64,000 bases of DNA, taken from positions 23,102,955-23,166,954 of the forward strand of contig NC_088305.1 in the NCBI RefSeq assembly GCF_032854445.1. Reading direction: 5' to 3'. The notes below the pieces were generated by a model. That model was given only the letters and a program-made list of their open reading frames with translations, did not search any database and was not told where the DNA came from. The position numbers were made by a program, and so were the translations under genes. Shown one piece after another: positions 12,103 to 21,346 of the stretch (the stretch's first letter is position 1; each line of letters begins with the position of its first letter). Source of the DNA: Liolophura sinensis (lineage: Eukaryota; Mollusca; Polyplacophora; Chitonida; Chitonidae).

Positions 12103-12429
12103 TTGATCAGTCTGTCATTGGTTATTGTCATAGCTACAACCATAACACTGAGTGTTAATCACATTTGTGGTTGTAGTAGTATGCCACCGCCTCGAAATAC
12201 TACCTTAAATCCTTTTAACATAACTACGTGCGCTAAAGCCGTAGGTTTGCCCATTGGAAAGAATGTGAGACTAACAGCGAGCATGTATAGAGATAGCCCA
12301 CGTATTGACATCAGAAAGTTTGTGAGCGACAAACCTACTAGGATAGGTATAGGACTGGGAATTAACCAATGGATAGCTCTGAAAGAACACGTGAGAATCA
12401 TAGACAAGGCCTTAAAAATACATGACTAG
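12103..12429 (+). CDS. Polinton small protein with PC4-like C-terminal half
   Basis: 108 codons. Residues 1-25 are hydrophobic, but the true start may be the methionine at 12181 (MPPPRNTT). The C-terminal half (NVRLTASMYRDSPRIDIRKF then GINQWIALKEHVRIID) follows the PC4 pattern of strands followed by x-Q-W-x-x-L-K-E-H. It lies just after the integrase. A replication or transcription accessory role is inferred from the fold pattern only. Confidence 0.45.
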   Translation: MISLSLVIVIATTITLSVNHICGCSSMPPPRNTTLNPFNITTCAKAVGLPIGKNVRLTASMYRDSPRIDIRKFVSDKPTRIGIGLGINQWIALKEHVRIIDKALKIHD

Positions 12430-12432
12430 TTA

Positions 12433-12750
12433 TCCTAGTCACAGTTGACGGCTGGGCTCACGTGCGACATGCTGGTGACCTTCCCTTTATTCCGTCAGTT
12501 ATTTGTGAGGAGGCCTAGAAAACATGACTGGCTGGACATGGTGTCCATGGTCACATCCCTTCAATCGTACAAGGCAGTATTGTTATGTGAACAACTGCCG
12601 TTAGCTTCTAAATTTAGCTTGCCACTGTTTACATATGCTGAGTTGAGGGCTTGCTGTCTGCCTCTGCCTTAGAATGTTCCAGAATACGCTCAGTTCGGGG
12701 CCAGTTTGTTTACAAGTGTTCAAGAATTTTCTTATTCTAGAAAATTCCAC
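12433..12750. other. Unassigned Polinton or retrotransposon flank
   Basis: An open frame at 12445-12672 has no recognisable domain. The region ends where the Gmr1-like integrase sequence starts, so it may include the deleted 5' part of that retrotransposon. Confidence 0.4.
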
Positions 12751-12756
12751 AAGTAT

Positions 12757-13737
12757 GTGTTAACTATTATGGGTACAGCAACCAGATTTCCCTAGGCTGT
12801 TCCTTTAAGGAATATAAACACCAAGTCTGTTGTCAAAGCTTTAACAAACTTTTTTACTCTCTTTGGTTTACCCAAATCCATACAGTCTGATCAAGGTTCA
12901 AACATTATGTCTGGTGTTTTTCAGCAAGTTATGTACCAGTTAGGCATTAAACAATTAAACAAGTCTTCTGCCTACCACCCAGAAAGTCAAGGTGCAATTG
13001 AAAGATTTCACCGAACATTAAAGAACATGATTAAGACTTATTGTTATGACACAGAGAAAGACTGGGATGAAGGTATTCCATTTCTTATGTTTGCTGTTCC
13101 AGAGTCAGTACAAGAATCATTGGGTTTCAGTCCATTTGATTTAGTATTTGGACATACTGTTAGAGGACCATTGTTAATTTACAAGGAACAGTCTCTCAAT
13201 GATGACATAAGTAATGTAAATCTTTTAGATTATGTATCTGGTTTTCGTGCTGACCTTGTCAGAGCATCTGAATTGGCTAAAGTCAATCTTGAATGTACTC
13301 AGAAGAATATGAAACGTAGATATGATGAGAAATCTGTTGTTCGGCCATTTTAACCTGGTCAGAAAGTTTTAGTATTGTTACCTGTACCTGGTAAATGCTT
13401 TGATGTCAGATATTTTGGTCCATATGTTGTTGACAACTTGATCCTAAACTGCAACATCTGGAGTCCATTCAGCAACAGCAACTGTCTGAACTTGTTTATG
13501 AGTTTTCACATTTGTTTCCGGATGTACCATCAAGAGCTGATGACATTTTTCACGATGTTGCTGTAGGTGCTGTTTTGCTCCAGGAAGACAATCTTGGTGT
13601 TGATCATCCAATTTGTTTCTTTTCCAATAAACTTAATAAGGTTCAGAGAATTTATTCAACTGTTGAAAAGGAATGTTTGTCTGTTATTTTAGCTCTGCAA
13701 CACTTTGAAGTTTATGTAACAGCTTCGAGTATGTATG
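12757..13737 (+). mobile_element. Gmr1-like Ty3/gypsy retrotransposon remnant, integrase before RT/RNase H
   Basis: Integrase sequence comes first: TATRFP, IQSDQGSNIMSG (second catalytic Asp, near 12890) and SAYHPESQGAIERFHRTLKN (Glu near 13000). The C-terminal PGQKVLVLLPVPGK...YFGPYVV part ends near 13430, after a stop at about 13351. It is followed by the linker that normally precedes reverse transcriptase (LFPDVPSRADD...HDV, near 13512). After a large deletion comes the RNase H region, AVGAVLLQED...EKECLSVILALQHFEVY, ending near 13720. Integrase upstream of reverse transcriptase is the hallmark of the Gmr1 group; ordinary Ty3/gypsy elements have the opposite order. Confidence 0.8.
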
Positions 13738-13740
13738 TAT

Positions 13741-14290
13741 TGTTTAACATACATTGTAAGTAGAAAAAAGTTAGGAAAATTATATAAGACCTATGAAAAC
13801 AGGTCAAAGGAGGAGAAAGTAGAGTTATTGAGAGCCTTTAATGCTTTCGCTGTGTGTTACTTTAGTAGGCCTTTTGTGCTGAATTTTGATGTCTTTATAG
13901 CCTCTGGCTTTGTTGTATCCTATCTCCACCGAGCACGTTTCAGTCTGAACTTGTACATTTAATTTGTGCTCTTGTGTACACAGTGCTTATTAGTACACGG
14001 GCCCTGTCCGTGGAATTTTGTGTATATTTCGTCATACACTCAGTTATACTGTGGATTTCCCCTCTTGTGAATATTGCCTCTGTGCATTTATGCCTGTGTG
14101 GTTTTCTGTTTGTGGAATTGTGGAATATATGCGTCCGTTTGGACTTGACACCGTTGTACATGTAAGTACTTTAGTATTTGTATAGATATTGCTATCCTTT
14201 CTTGTTAAACTTAAGTGCTTTAGTATTTGTATAAGTCCTGTTATCTGTTCTTGTTAAAACTAATAAATTGTTGAAAAATAAAATCTGCTG
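13741..14290 (+). mobile_element. Possible 3' LTR/UTR of the Gmr1-like remnant
   Basis: Non-coding sequence directly after the RNase H region, ending with AATAAA at 14276-14281. It contains an imperfect tandem repeat of about 50 bases (AGTRCTTTAGTATTTGTATA at about 14165 and 14213). No second LTR copy is present in the window, so the LTR boundaries cannot be set. Confidence 0.4.
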
Positions 14291-14543
14291 GTTTTGGTTA
14301 CTTTTTTGTGCGGCTAAACTGTCGTGTATTTTGAACAAGCCATCTCTTTATAATACAGACAGTTTGGGTCGTAGCAGTATTGAACGAGACGTTTAGTGAT
14401 GATGTTGTCAACCACAGGAGATTAGTCGTACTACATGCGTATACACTGGCTGTATGCAATAATTCGCCAGATGAGGGATGCGAACAGATCTGGAGATATT
14501 ATATAAACCTGCAGAACGGTACTAAACCTATCAGTAGGTAACG

Positions 14544-15158
14544 ATGGACGTTACGTTAAGACATCCCTTTACATCTATCATATCTGGACCTAGTGCATGT
14601 GGAAAATCATAATTCGTCAGGAGACTTATCCGTGACGCGTCTATTATAATCCAGCCACCCCCGGACAAAGTGATATGGTGCTATGGTGTATGGCAAAAAG
14701 GATATGCGGAGTGCAAAAACGTGGATTTTAGGGAAGGATTTAATTGCCTACAGGACATCGAAGCACCTGGCAACAAGCTATTGGTCATAGACGATTTGAT
14801 GATGGAGACTGACAGGATAGTGTCACAGCTTTTCACAAAACAATCCCATCACTGCTCCTGAAGTGTTATATACATAACACAAAACCTGTTCAGTAAAAAC
14901 AAAGAACAGAGAACTATCAATCTAAACACACATTACCTCGTGTTGTTTAAAAATCCAAGAGACGCCTCGCAGATCATGCATCTCGCCAAACAGATGTACC
15001 CTGGACACACACAGTTTATACAGGAAGCTTATAGGGACGCCACCTAGCAGCCTCACGGTTATCTTCTGGTGGACTTTAAACAGGACACACGTGAACATTT
15101 GAGGCTTCGAACAAACATTTATCCAGGTCAAATTCAGTATGTGTATCTGAAAATATAA
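14544..15158 (+). pseudogene. Polinton packaging ATPase (A32/FtsK-HerA type), broken
   Basis: Starts MDVTLRHPFTSIISGPSACG with a Walker A motif GPSACGKS at about 14586-14609, immediately followed by an in-frame TAA (14610-14612). The same frame continues through QPPPDKVIWCYG and a Walker B motif LLVIDDLM near 14785. A frame change near 14845 is followed by YITQNLFSKN, FKNPRDASQIMHLAKQMYPG and a stop-interrupted GYLLVDF segment, ending at 15158. In Polintons and related viruses this ATPase pumps DNA into capsids. Its presence alongside a capsid gene shows the parent element was virion-competent; this copy is not expressed as one protein. Confidence 0.88.
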
Positions 15159-15207
15159 TAAAAAGAAATGTTCACAAGATATTATCATCACTTTGTTATG
15201 AGTCATC

Positions 15208-15538
15208 ATGTCCAAGACTGCGTAAGCACTCTGTTACTTTAAAGGCACTTTCTAAGGCTAATCCGAAACTCGTGAAAACAATACTAAGAGGGGCTGACAA
15301 GGAATTGATCTATAGTTTGTGCCAGTGCGCCTCGAATATCTTAAAAGGCAATGTACCGTTGAATAAGGCTCACAAATCGAAACTACAGCGACACAAGACG
15401 GGCTTGCGAAACCTGGCCAAGAAAAATACGAGCATTAAGAGAAGGAAACGCATACTGAAGAAAGGCAGATTTTTAGGAGCGCTGTTAGCACCCCTAGCCT
15501 TCATACTAGCACTTATCGTTTCTAAGGTATTAAATTGA
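15208..15538 (+). pseudogene. Polinton small basic protein with hydrophobic C-terminus (pX-like)
   Basis: After a short MSKT start and a probable one-base frame change, a frame of about 100 codons runs KHSVTLKALSKA..., LIYSLCQCASNILKGNVPLN, a strongly basic middle (RRKRILKKGR) and a hydrophobic tail (FLGALLAPLAFILALIVSKV). Such proteins recur in Polintons and adintovirus-like elements and have been compared to adenovirus core peptide pX. I rely on the pattern and position (after the ATPase, before the structural genes), not on a search. From 15272 on the frame is open. Confidence 0.6.
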
Positions 15539-15540
15539 CC

Positions 15541-16142
15541 ATGGAGCACGTGAAAAAGATGGCTTTAATAGAGCCCAAGTTGTTGCAGGCGTTACAACAA
15601 CAACAAATACCTATCAATAGCACTCTATCGATGATGCAGAGCCTAGACAGAGACATGGGGCCTGTGCTTCGACGGAATAATATAACGGAGCGTGAAAAAG
15701 TTAGAATGTACAATGATGCGTTACAGAAATACCTCACATTTGAAAACCAGAGAACATCGTCAATTAACCCCCTACCCGTTAAAGTCGTACAAGACAGGTC
15801 AACTGACAACGCCGTGAATGAACTGTGCGGAGTAATATCGAGCGTGAAATAGTCGAGAGTGTACCAAAAACCATGCATAAAAAGGCCAGACAACTTATTG
15901 AGAGAATAAAGTCCAAGCCTTTGATGTCATGGAATGACAAAGTCGAGCTTATATATAAAGATAATACAATGCCTGACACTAACATTTCGGATTTGGTTAA
16001 TGACGTGCTGAGACATAGACGCCAGTTTACTCCCAGCCCCTCTAAAATACCGGTTTTCACACCTAGTCCCACGGGTACAGCGCGGTCTACTAGATCGGTC
16101 GAGACCACTCCCAGAACTAGATCTGGCAGACCAAACGCCTGA
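15541..16142 (+). pseudogene. Polinton conserved structural-region protein, frameshifted
   Basis: ATG at 15541 gives EHVKKMALIEPKLLQALQQ... with SLDRDM...EKVRMYNDALQKYL. An apparent one-base insertion near 15828 shifts the frame, and SNIEREIVESVPKTMHKKAR, LMSWNDKVEL, ISDLVNDVLRHRR and a Ser/Thr/Pro/Arg tail follow to 16142. A protein of this pattern regularly lies between the pX-like and penton genes in animal Polintons. Its function is not established to my knowledge. Confidence 0.65.
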
Positions 16143-16240
16143 AGTAGTCGAAATTCTAAGTTTTCTATTTTTTTGTTTACATTAAAGATAACCAATACCC
16201 ACAATCGCAGAGGTGTGCTCTAATACAGTTATAATTCGAT

Positions 16241-17262
16241 ATGTTCTACCTGACTCTACCGTCGAACAGCTCATTATTTTTTTTTTTTTTTTTTGATTGG
16301 TGTTTTACGCCGTACTCAAGAATATTTCACTTATACGACGGCGGCCAGCATTATGGTGGGTGGAAACCGGGCAGAGCCCGGGGGAAACCCACGACCATCC
16401 GCAGGTTGCTGACAGACCTTCTCACGTACGGCCGCCAGCATGAGCTGGACTTGAACTCACAGCGGCCGCATTGGTGAGAGACTCCTGGGTCATTACGCTG
16501 CGCTAGCGCTTTAACCGACTGAGCCATGGAGGCCCCAACAGCTCATTAGATTATGTTCCGAATAATACACTCACGAATTACATCACTAGATTACCCCGTC
16601 CACTAGAGCTTTACGGGCAGTGGGAAGTAGGAATAGTGAAGTTTCATTACCCATTTTCATGGTACAATGTACAATCCGACGAGTTATCGCTTATTTGTAT
16701 TTCGAAAACTGACGACGATGTCAAATCAGTGAAAATCACAGTGAGAGAGGGATATTATAATTGGGGCATAGCCTTCGTAGATGCACTCAATAATGAAATT
16801 CGAACAGCCCATCAAGACAGTATAAATCTGCGCTACGACAAGTTTAATCAGAAAGCCGTGTTGATATTTAATGATAATGCGAAGGTAGTGCTCAGCGATG
16901 CTTTGCAAGAAATACTGAGATTTACGGATAGCAAGTGCGCACCGGGGATACACATGAGCTCTGCTACATTAGACGTTAATAGGGGTATGGATTCTCTTTA
17001 CATATATCCCGATATGGTTCAGCCACACATAGTCGGAGATAAGCTCATGCCCCTGATGAGAAACGTACCTGTCCAGGGTAAACCGGGGCAGTCCATAGCC
17101 CACACATTCGAACATGTCAAGTATTTTCCCCTCCAAAATAACTCATTTTTCACAGTAGAAGTGGATATAAGAGACGATTCAGGGAAGAAAATACCATTGG
17201 AACGTGGGAAAGTGGTGGTGTCGTTACATTTCAGAAAACGCAGATCAACAAATTTTATATGA
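16241..17262 (+). pseudogene. Polinton penton-type minor capsid protein, interrupted by a SINE
   Basis: The first 12 codons are at 16241-16276; a 260-base SINE plus one copy of a 12-base target duplication follows; the frame resumes at 16549 and runs without a stop to 17262, about 249 codons in all. Features of the family often annotated in animal genomes as F54H12.2-like are visible: a TLPSNSS start, GQWEVGIVKFHYPFSW near 16618, YIYPDMVQPHIVGD near 17003 and HFRKRRS at the end. It is the penton-like single-jelly-roll capsid subunit. Apart from the SINE it shows no inactivating change, in contrast to its neighbours. Confidence 0.88.
16277..16536 (-). mobile_element. tRNA-derived SINE inserted in the Polinton penton gene
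   Basis: Minus orientation: head GGGGCCTCCATGGCTCAGTC (A-box-like) at 16536 downward, B-box-like GTGAGTTCAAGTCC, a conserved central region and a tail ending TACGGCGTAAAACACCAATC plus poly-A (poly-T on the plus strand). It is flanked by AACAGCTCATTA at 16265-16276 and 16537-16548. Confidence 0.92.
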
Positions 17263-17398
17263 GAATGTCACCCTATTCAGATGCTGAATTTTACCAACGT
17301 TATCTCCCCTTGCAGTATGCGATTGGAACTTATTGCGCGATCATAACATTCATATATTTACATATCGCGATATTGACGTTCTAATATGTTGCGTCATG

Positions 17399-17488
17399 CC
17401 TTGCTTCATCTTCCTATGTAATAAATTATGTCATATATTGCGTAATACGTTGCATAATCATAAGAGTTCCAGAGTAGCCCCTATACTA
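17399..17488 (-). repeat. Polinton right terminal inverted repeat
   Basis: Inverted partner of 9517-9610; followed by the TTAATC duplication at 17489-17494. Confidence 0.88.
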
Positions 17489-17747
17489 TTAATCTGCACC
17501 ATTACCACAGTGTTAACGTTCAAATTGTTGTGGATGGGAAGTATAACATTCTCGACATTGTCACAAAATGGCCAGGGTCAACACATGACGCTCGAATTCT
17601 GGCTGAAAGTGGACTGAGACAGCTTTTTGAAAACCACCACACACCCATCGACAATCATCTGATCGGAGATAGCGGGTACCAATCTAAACGCTGGCTTCTT
17701 ACCTCTTTCCTCAGGCCACAACCCGGCCCTCAAACAAATTACAACAG

Positions 17748-18142
17748 GTATTAAAATATCACCTAACTGAGCTTTGTATCGCGAACATTGAGTTGTTTCC
17801 CTTGACATTCATTAGCGGCGCGCACTTTTCTGTACTTGGTAATTGATAGGAAATGTTGTTTTTTTTTGGAAAAAAATATATCTTCATTTCAAACACATGA
17901 GTTTTTATAAAGATGCATAATTACTGAAATGTAAACATTATAAGAGTTCATCGCAAAAAAATTGATGAAGAAGACATAAATCATTCCTCACAACAGGGGG
18001 GATAACTGGTATAGTGGTTAAGTTGGACCTTCTCATAATCTTGATATTCTGAGATCGAATCTCATTTGTGGGAAGTTATATTTTTTGCAACTTTTTTTTT
18101 AAACTCTGGATAAAATTATTTGTTCGTTTTGTTACAGTTTAG
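17748..18142 (+). other. Intron of the Harbinger transposase with a tRNA-like segment
   Basis: GT at 17748 and AG at 18141-18142. At about 18001-18078 lies a tRNA-like stretch with a TGGTATAGTGGTTAA A-box-like and a GATCGAATCTC B-box-like motif, possibly the head of a different old SINE. No cloverleaf complete enough to call a tRNA gene. Confidence 0.5.
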
Positions 18143-18705
18143 GTCCAAAAACCGGACATGTAGTGTACTTGAAAGAGGTATAGGCCTGTTGAAGAGAAGA
18201 TTTCATGTATTGCATGGAGAAATAAGGATGTCACCGAACAAAGCCTGCCAAATAATTTTGGTATGCGCCGTTCTGCATAATATCTGCGAATTGAGACAAA
18301 TACCTCTTCCAGGTAATGAAGAGGAGGGTGAAAATTATGGAGTCGATCAACAAGGGGATGGTGACATTGCCCCAGATGCCAATGTTGAAGGCGTTCGATA
18401 CAGACAGCAATTTGCCGAAACTCATTTTTGAATTTATTATTGACTGATCGGCCTGTTGACAGTGACTTCTCCCTCTTTCACTCAGTCTCATGCTGCATGT
18501 GTTTTCTCAAAAAACATTGTGTTCAAAATAAGCCTCTGTTTTTGTTTAGCCCACCTACCCCATTATCTCATACTAGTGATATATTAAACTGTTATTCCTG
18601 TACACATCCAGTCGAATGAATATGTAAGTGCTAAATGCCCTTATCACAAACATCAAGGATCTGAGGAAGAAATGCAGTAAAGGTGGCACAATATTTTCAA
18701 TGAAT

Positions 18706-21083
18706 TTATTTTTCCTGATTTCTTTTTTGCAATTTCATTTCATAAAGCTGAATCTGAAGTTTGAGTTTTTTGATCTTAAGGTCCTGAATAATCTCGGCCT
18801 TGCTTGGGTTTGGAAGTGTTTCATGATGAACCACTGGTGCGACAGGTGAAGGTACCTCCACTAGATCCTGTAGATGGGTGATGTCCTCTGCCTGACTGGC
18901 ACTAGGGCGAGCATCCAAATATGTGATGGGCAAAGGCGCTGGTGGAAAGCATGGCATGTCAGTTGTGCCAAAATGTAGACATATACATTTATACAACTAT
19001 ACAAAACATACATACTATATCAAAAATACAGTTATACAACTATAGCTGACCCTTTAAAGAAACTTAAGTTGGTGGGACTTTTAAACAACAGATATAACCC
19101 AAGTCGAATAAAACGTAGCAATTGTTTTAAGAAAAACAAAAATTGGATTTTTGCTTAAACTTGCTTAACACAACATGTATCTGAAGCTCTGTGATAAATA
19201 CCACATTTTCCTCATTCATTTTAATTTATCACTGCACATTGCATTTTGAGAAAAATTACTTACTGAGATTCATTAAGTTGAATTAAGGTGAAATCTATGC
19301 CATCGCCAACTCTCCCAAGACAAACAGTGTTCTCCCCTAGAATGAACATCACCACCTCCGCGATAGCACTTAATGGCTTTAGTGATGGTCCTCCACCTGT
19401 AAAATAAAATTGTATATGTCCAAATAATAAGATCTTTCATCGTATTTGATCTCAAATCATTTTACACTTAGAGCTGATGATGAAATCAATAATCTTGACA
19501 ATAGGTTGTGTTATAAATAAAGATTATTTTTGAAAGTAAACGAATATGTACTACTAGTCAACTTGGGAAAAAAATTAATATGAAAAATCCTTTGAACTTT
19601 CGATTCAGTAAAAGATGACATTGAGTTGTTTAGAATTAAAACAAAATAATACAAATAGGCCAATGGGGTACAGATGGTCTCTTGGTCAAAGTTTGAAACA
19701 TGAACACATGAGAAGATAAAAGGTATGCAAGTGTTGGGACAGGTTAAATGGTCTGTTTGCTAGGAGAATATGATGCATAAATCACTTTTTATGTAACACA
19801 CAGAAAGTGATTTGTTTTGATTTATTTCATTCATTTGATTGGTGTTTTACGCCCTACTCAAGAATCTTTCACTTATACGACGGCGGCCAGCATTATAGTG
19901 GGAAGAAACCGGGCAGAGCCCGGGGGAAACCCATGGCCAACCGCAGGTTGCTGACAGACCTTCCCACGTACGGCCGGAAAGGAAGCCAGCATGAGCTGGA
20001 CTTGAACTCACAGCGACCGCATTGGTGAGAGGCTCCCAGGTCATTACGCAGCGCTAGCGCGATAACCAACTGTGCCACGGCGGCCTCGTGATTTGTTTTA
20101 TGCCATACTTCACAACATCTTGCTTATTGGATTAATCCTCACATATTCTAAAATTTCATTTATACACGTAATTCATTATGACATGAATCAGAATATAGGT
20201 CTGTTTCAATGAGTCTTTGTCTGTGGTAGTGCTCAGTATAAAACTGCTACTTGACTCAATGATAATTTTACATCTAGCATCCACAGTGTGGAAGTCTACA
20301 TATATTAGAGAAGTACCTAAATTTCCATTTTAAATTCAATAAATCAGTTTCCCTCGTACATAAATATTCTTAAGCTTAATAAATGAACTGCTTTCACTTA
20401 CTTTACAAAAATTTAGTCAATAAGGTTCATCATCCTAATTTAATGTGTCCTTCACTTTGATCATTTGCAATATTATTTTATCCAGTGCACTGCACTTCAT
20501 ACACCCTCAACTTCAAGTAAGAACTATGGTTTTAATTATACTCTGTGCCATTTTTGTTTTACTACAATGTTTAAATCCTAGTCAATGTTTAGCTGCATTT
20601 ATGAGAGATAATCGAGCCGACAGCTTTCCGGGTACAAACAGTTGAATTGGATTAGTTTTCAAAGGCAGTTCCGACGGTTGATTATTTCCAAAATAACTAC
20701 CGAAACTACAGTTTAGCTAGACTTGGTCTAATCTTACAAATATTAAATACCGTTACACTATTCCAATTAAATATTTTACATAAAATAATTTAAGTTTACA
20801 TACCCGTCGCACACTGCACTTTCTTGTAGGCCGAGATTTCCGATTTGGTTTGGGAGAAAATATTGTGCCACTTTTTCTCCACTTCTTCTTGTGACCGCTT
20901 GACGGCTGTGAAGGAGGCATTCAACCTGTCCGTCACCAACTTCCATGTAGTTTTTTTCTTTTCTGAGGTCAATCCTGGATCCAGCTTGCCCCTCAGTATG
21001 TCCTTGTATTGTGCCATGTAATTGGCCAGGCTCAAACACTCGTCGTTTGACAAGTTCGGCTTTCTTTTCCTTTTTTTCTCCAT
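18706..21083 (-). CDS. Harbinger Myb/SANT-like DNA-binding protein, three exons
   Basis: Exon 1 (21083-20804) encodes MEKKRKRKPNLSNDECLSLA..., with conserved tryptophans in TTWKLVTDRLNASF and EVEKKWHNIFSQTK, a Myb/SANT-like fold. Donor CGG|GTATGT and acceptor TACAG|GTGGAGG join it in frame to exon 2 (19396-19264), creating the GGGP-x-LKPLS motif typical of Harbinger Myb proteins and then ILGENTVCLGRVGDG; donor CTCA|GTAAGT. Exon 3 (about 18938-18706) is LPITYLDARPSASQ... ending in a basic coiled-coil-like helix (KIKKLKLQIQLYEMKLQKRN). The exon 2/3 join is off by one base with the only AG I see, so the third exon boundary is uncertain or mutated. In this superfamily the protein binds the transposon ends and helps the transposase enter the nucleus. 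It is transcribed convergently with the transposase. Confidence 0.8.
19819..20087 (-). mobile_element. tRNA-derived SINE inside the Harbinger element
   Basis: Same family as 16277-16536, full length, with target duplication GTGATTTGTTTT at 19807-19818 and 20088-20099. It lies in the second intron-to-5' side region between Myb-like exons 1 and 2. Confidence 0.92.
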
Positions 21084-21319
21084 TTCAGATTGTGTTTACA
21101 TCGAAATGTCGTCTGCTGCTTACGTGACATTATGATGTACCAAAATTATCTTTATTATTAGAGACCTCTCTCGTTGCTACGGGACACGCGTTTGAGAAAA
21201 ACTTATCTTTTAAGTATTTTCTTCTCTAAGAATCGTGTTAAGAAATTTTATGATTACATTCTTAAATATTTTCTTAGCTAAGGGTAACTTCTATACTTAA
21301 GTGTAAATTCTTGGCTAAA

Positions 21320-21346
21320 TCTTAAGAATCTTTATTAATACGGGCC
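21320..21346 (-). repeat. Harbinger right terminal inverted repeat
   Basis: Inverted partner of 8858-8884. Confidence 0.9.

Larger units (their letters stand above)
9517..17488. mobile_element. Degenerate Polinton/Maverick (virus-like DNA transposon), internally deleted
   Basis: About 8 kb between TTAATC duplications with terminal inverted repeats of about 90 bases (9517-9610 and 17399-17488). All recognised genes are plus strand: PC4-like ssDNA-binding protein(s), retroviral-type integrase with a chromodomain, A32/FtsK-type packaging ATPase, a small basic hydrophobic-tailed protein, a conserved structural protein and the penton-type minor capsid protein. The protein-primed DNA polymerase B, the cysteine protease and the double-jelly-roll major capsid protein normally found in 15-20 kb Polintons were not found, so this is a deletion derivative. 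Most genes carry stops or frameshifts, while the penton reading frame is stop-free apart from a SINE inserted in it. Confidence 0.92.
9036..18431 (+). pseudogene. Harbinger (HARBI1-type) transposase, split by a Polinton and carrying two stop codons
   Basis: Coding parts are 9036-9516, 17495-17747 and 18143-18431. The first two were one exon before the Polinton inserted; 17748-18142 is an intron (donor AG|GTATTA, acceptor TTTAG|GTCC). Omitting the Polinton and one copy of the 6-base duplication, the frame runs through all parts for 341 codons, close to the usual HARBI1 length of about 350. Visible features are an HTH-like VSQPTVSRAI segment (near 9291), the first catalytic Asp in GAIDGTHV (near 9460), the KWPGSTHDARIL motif (near 17570), the second Asp in IGDSGY (near 17668), the Glu in [12 protein letters not shown] (near 18175) and AVLHNIC (near 18270). 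Two in-frame stops, TAG at 9189-9191 and TGA at 9195-9197, fit single C-to-T changes. The protein would cut and join the transposon ends in the nucleus together with the Myb-like partner; this copy cannot. Confidence 0.9.
8858..21346. mobile_element. PIF/Harbinger DNA transposon, autonomous type, carrying nested insertions
   Basis: The element starts GGCCCGTATTCATCAAGATT and ends with the matching inverted sequence (positions 21320-21346), giving imperfect terminal inverted repeats of about 27 bases. It is flanked by a 3-base direct duplication CTG (8855-8857 and 21347-21349), the expected size for this superfamily. Inside are the two genes typical of Harbinger elements: a plus-strand DDE transposase (HARBI1 family) and a minus-strand Myb/SANT-like DNA-binding protein. 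The paralogous site in block B (33551-33566) has the same CAGTCTGG context without the element, so it inserted after or independently of the duplication. About 8 kb of the length is a Polinton lying inside the transposase frame, and a SINE lies at 19819-20087. Confidence 0.93.

Noticed and set aside
12757..13737. Conventional Ty3/gypsy element rearranged by inversion or shuffling
   Set aside because: All parts are on the same strand in the order known for the Gmr1 group, so no rearrangement needs to be assumed.
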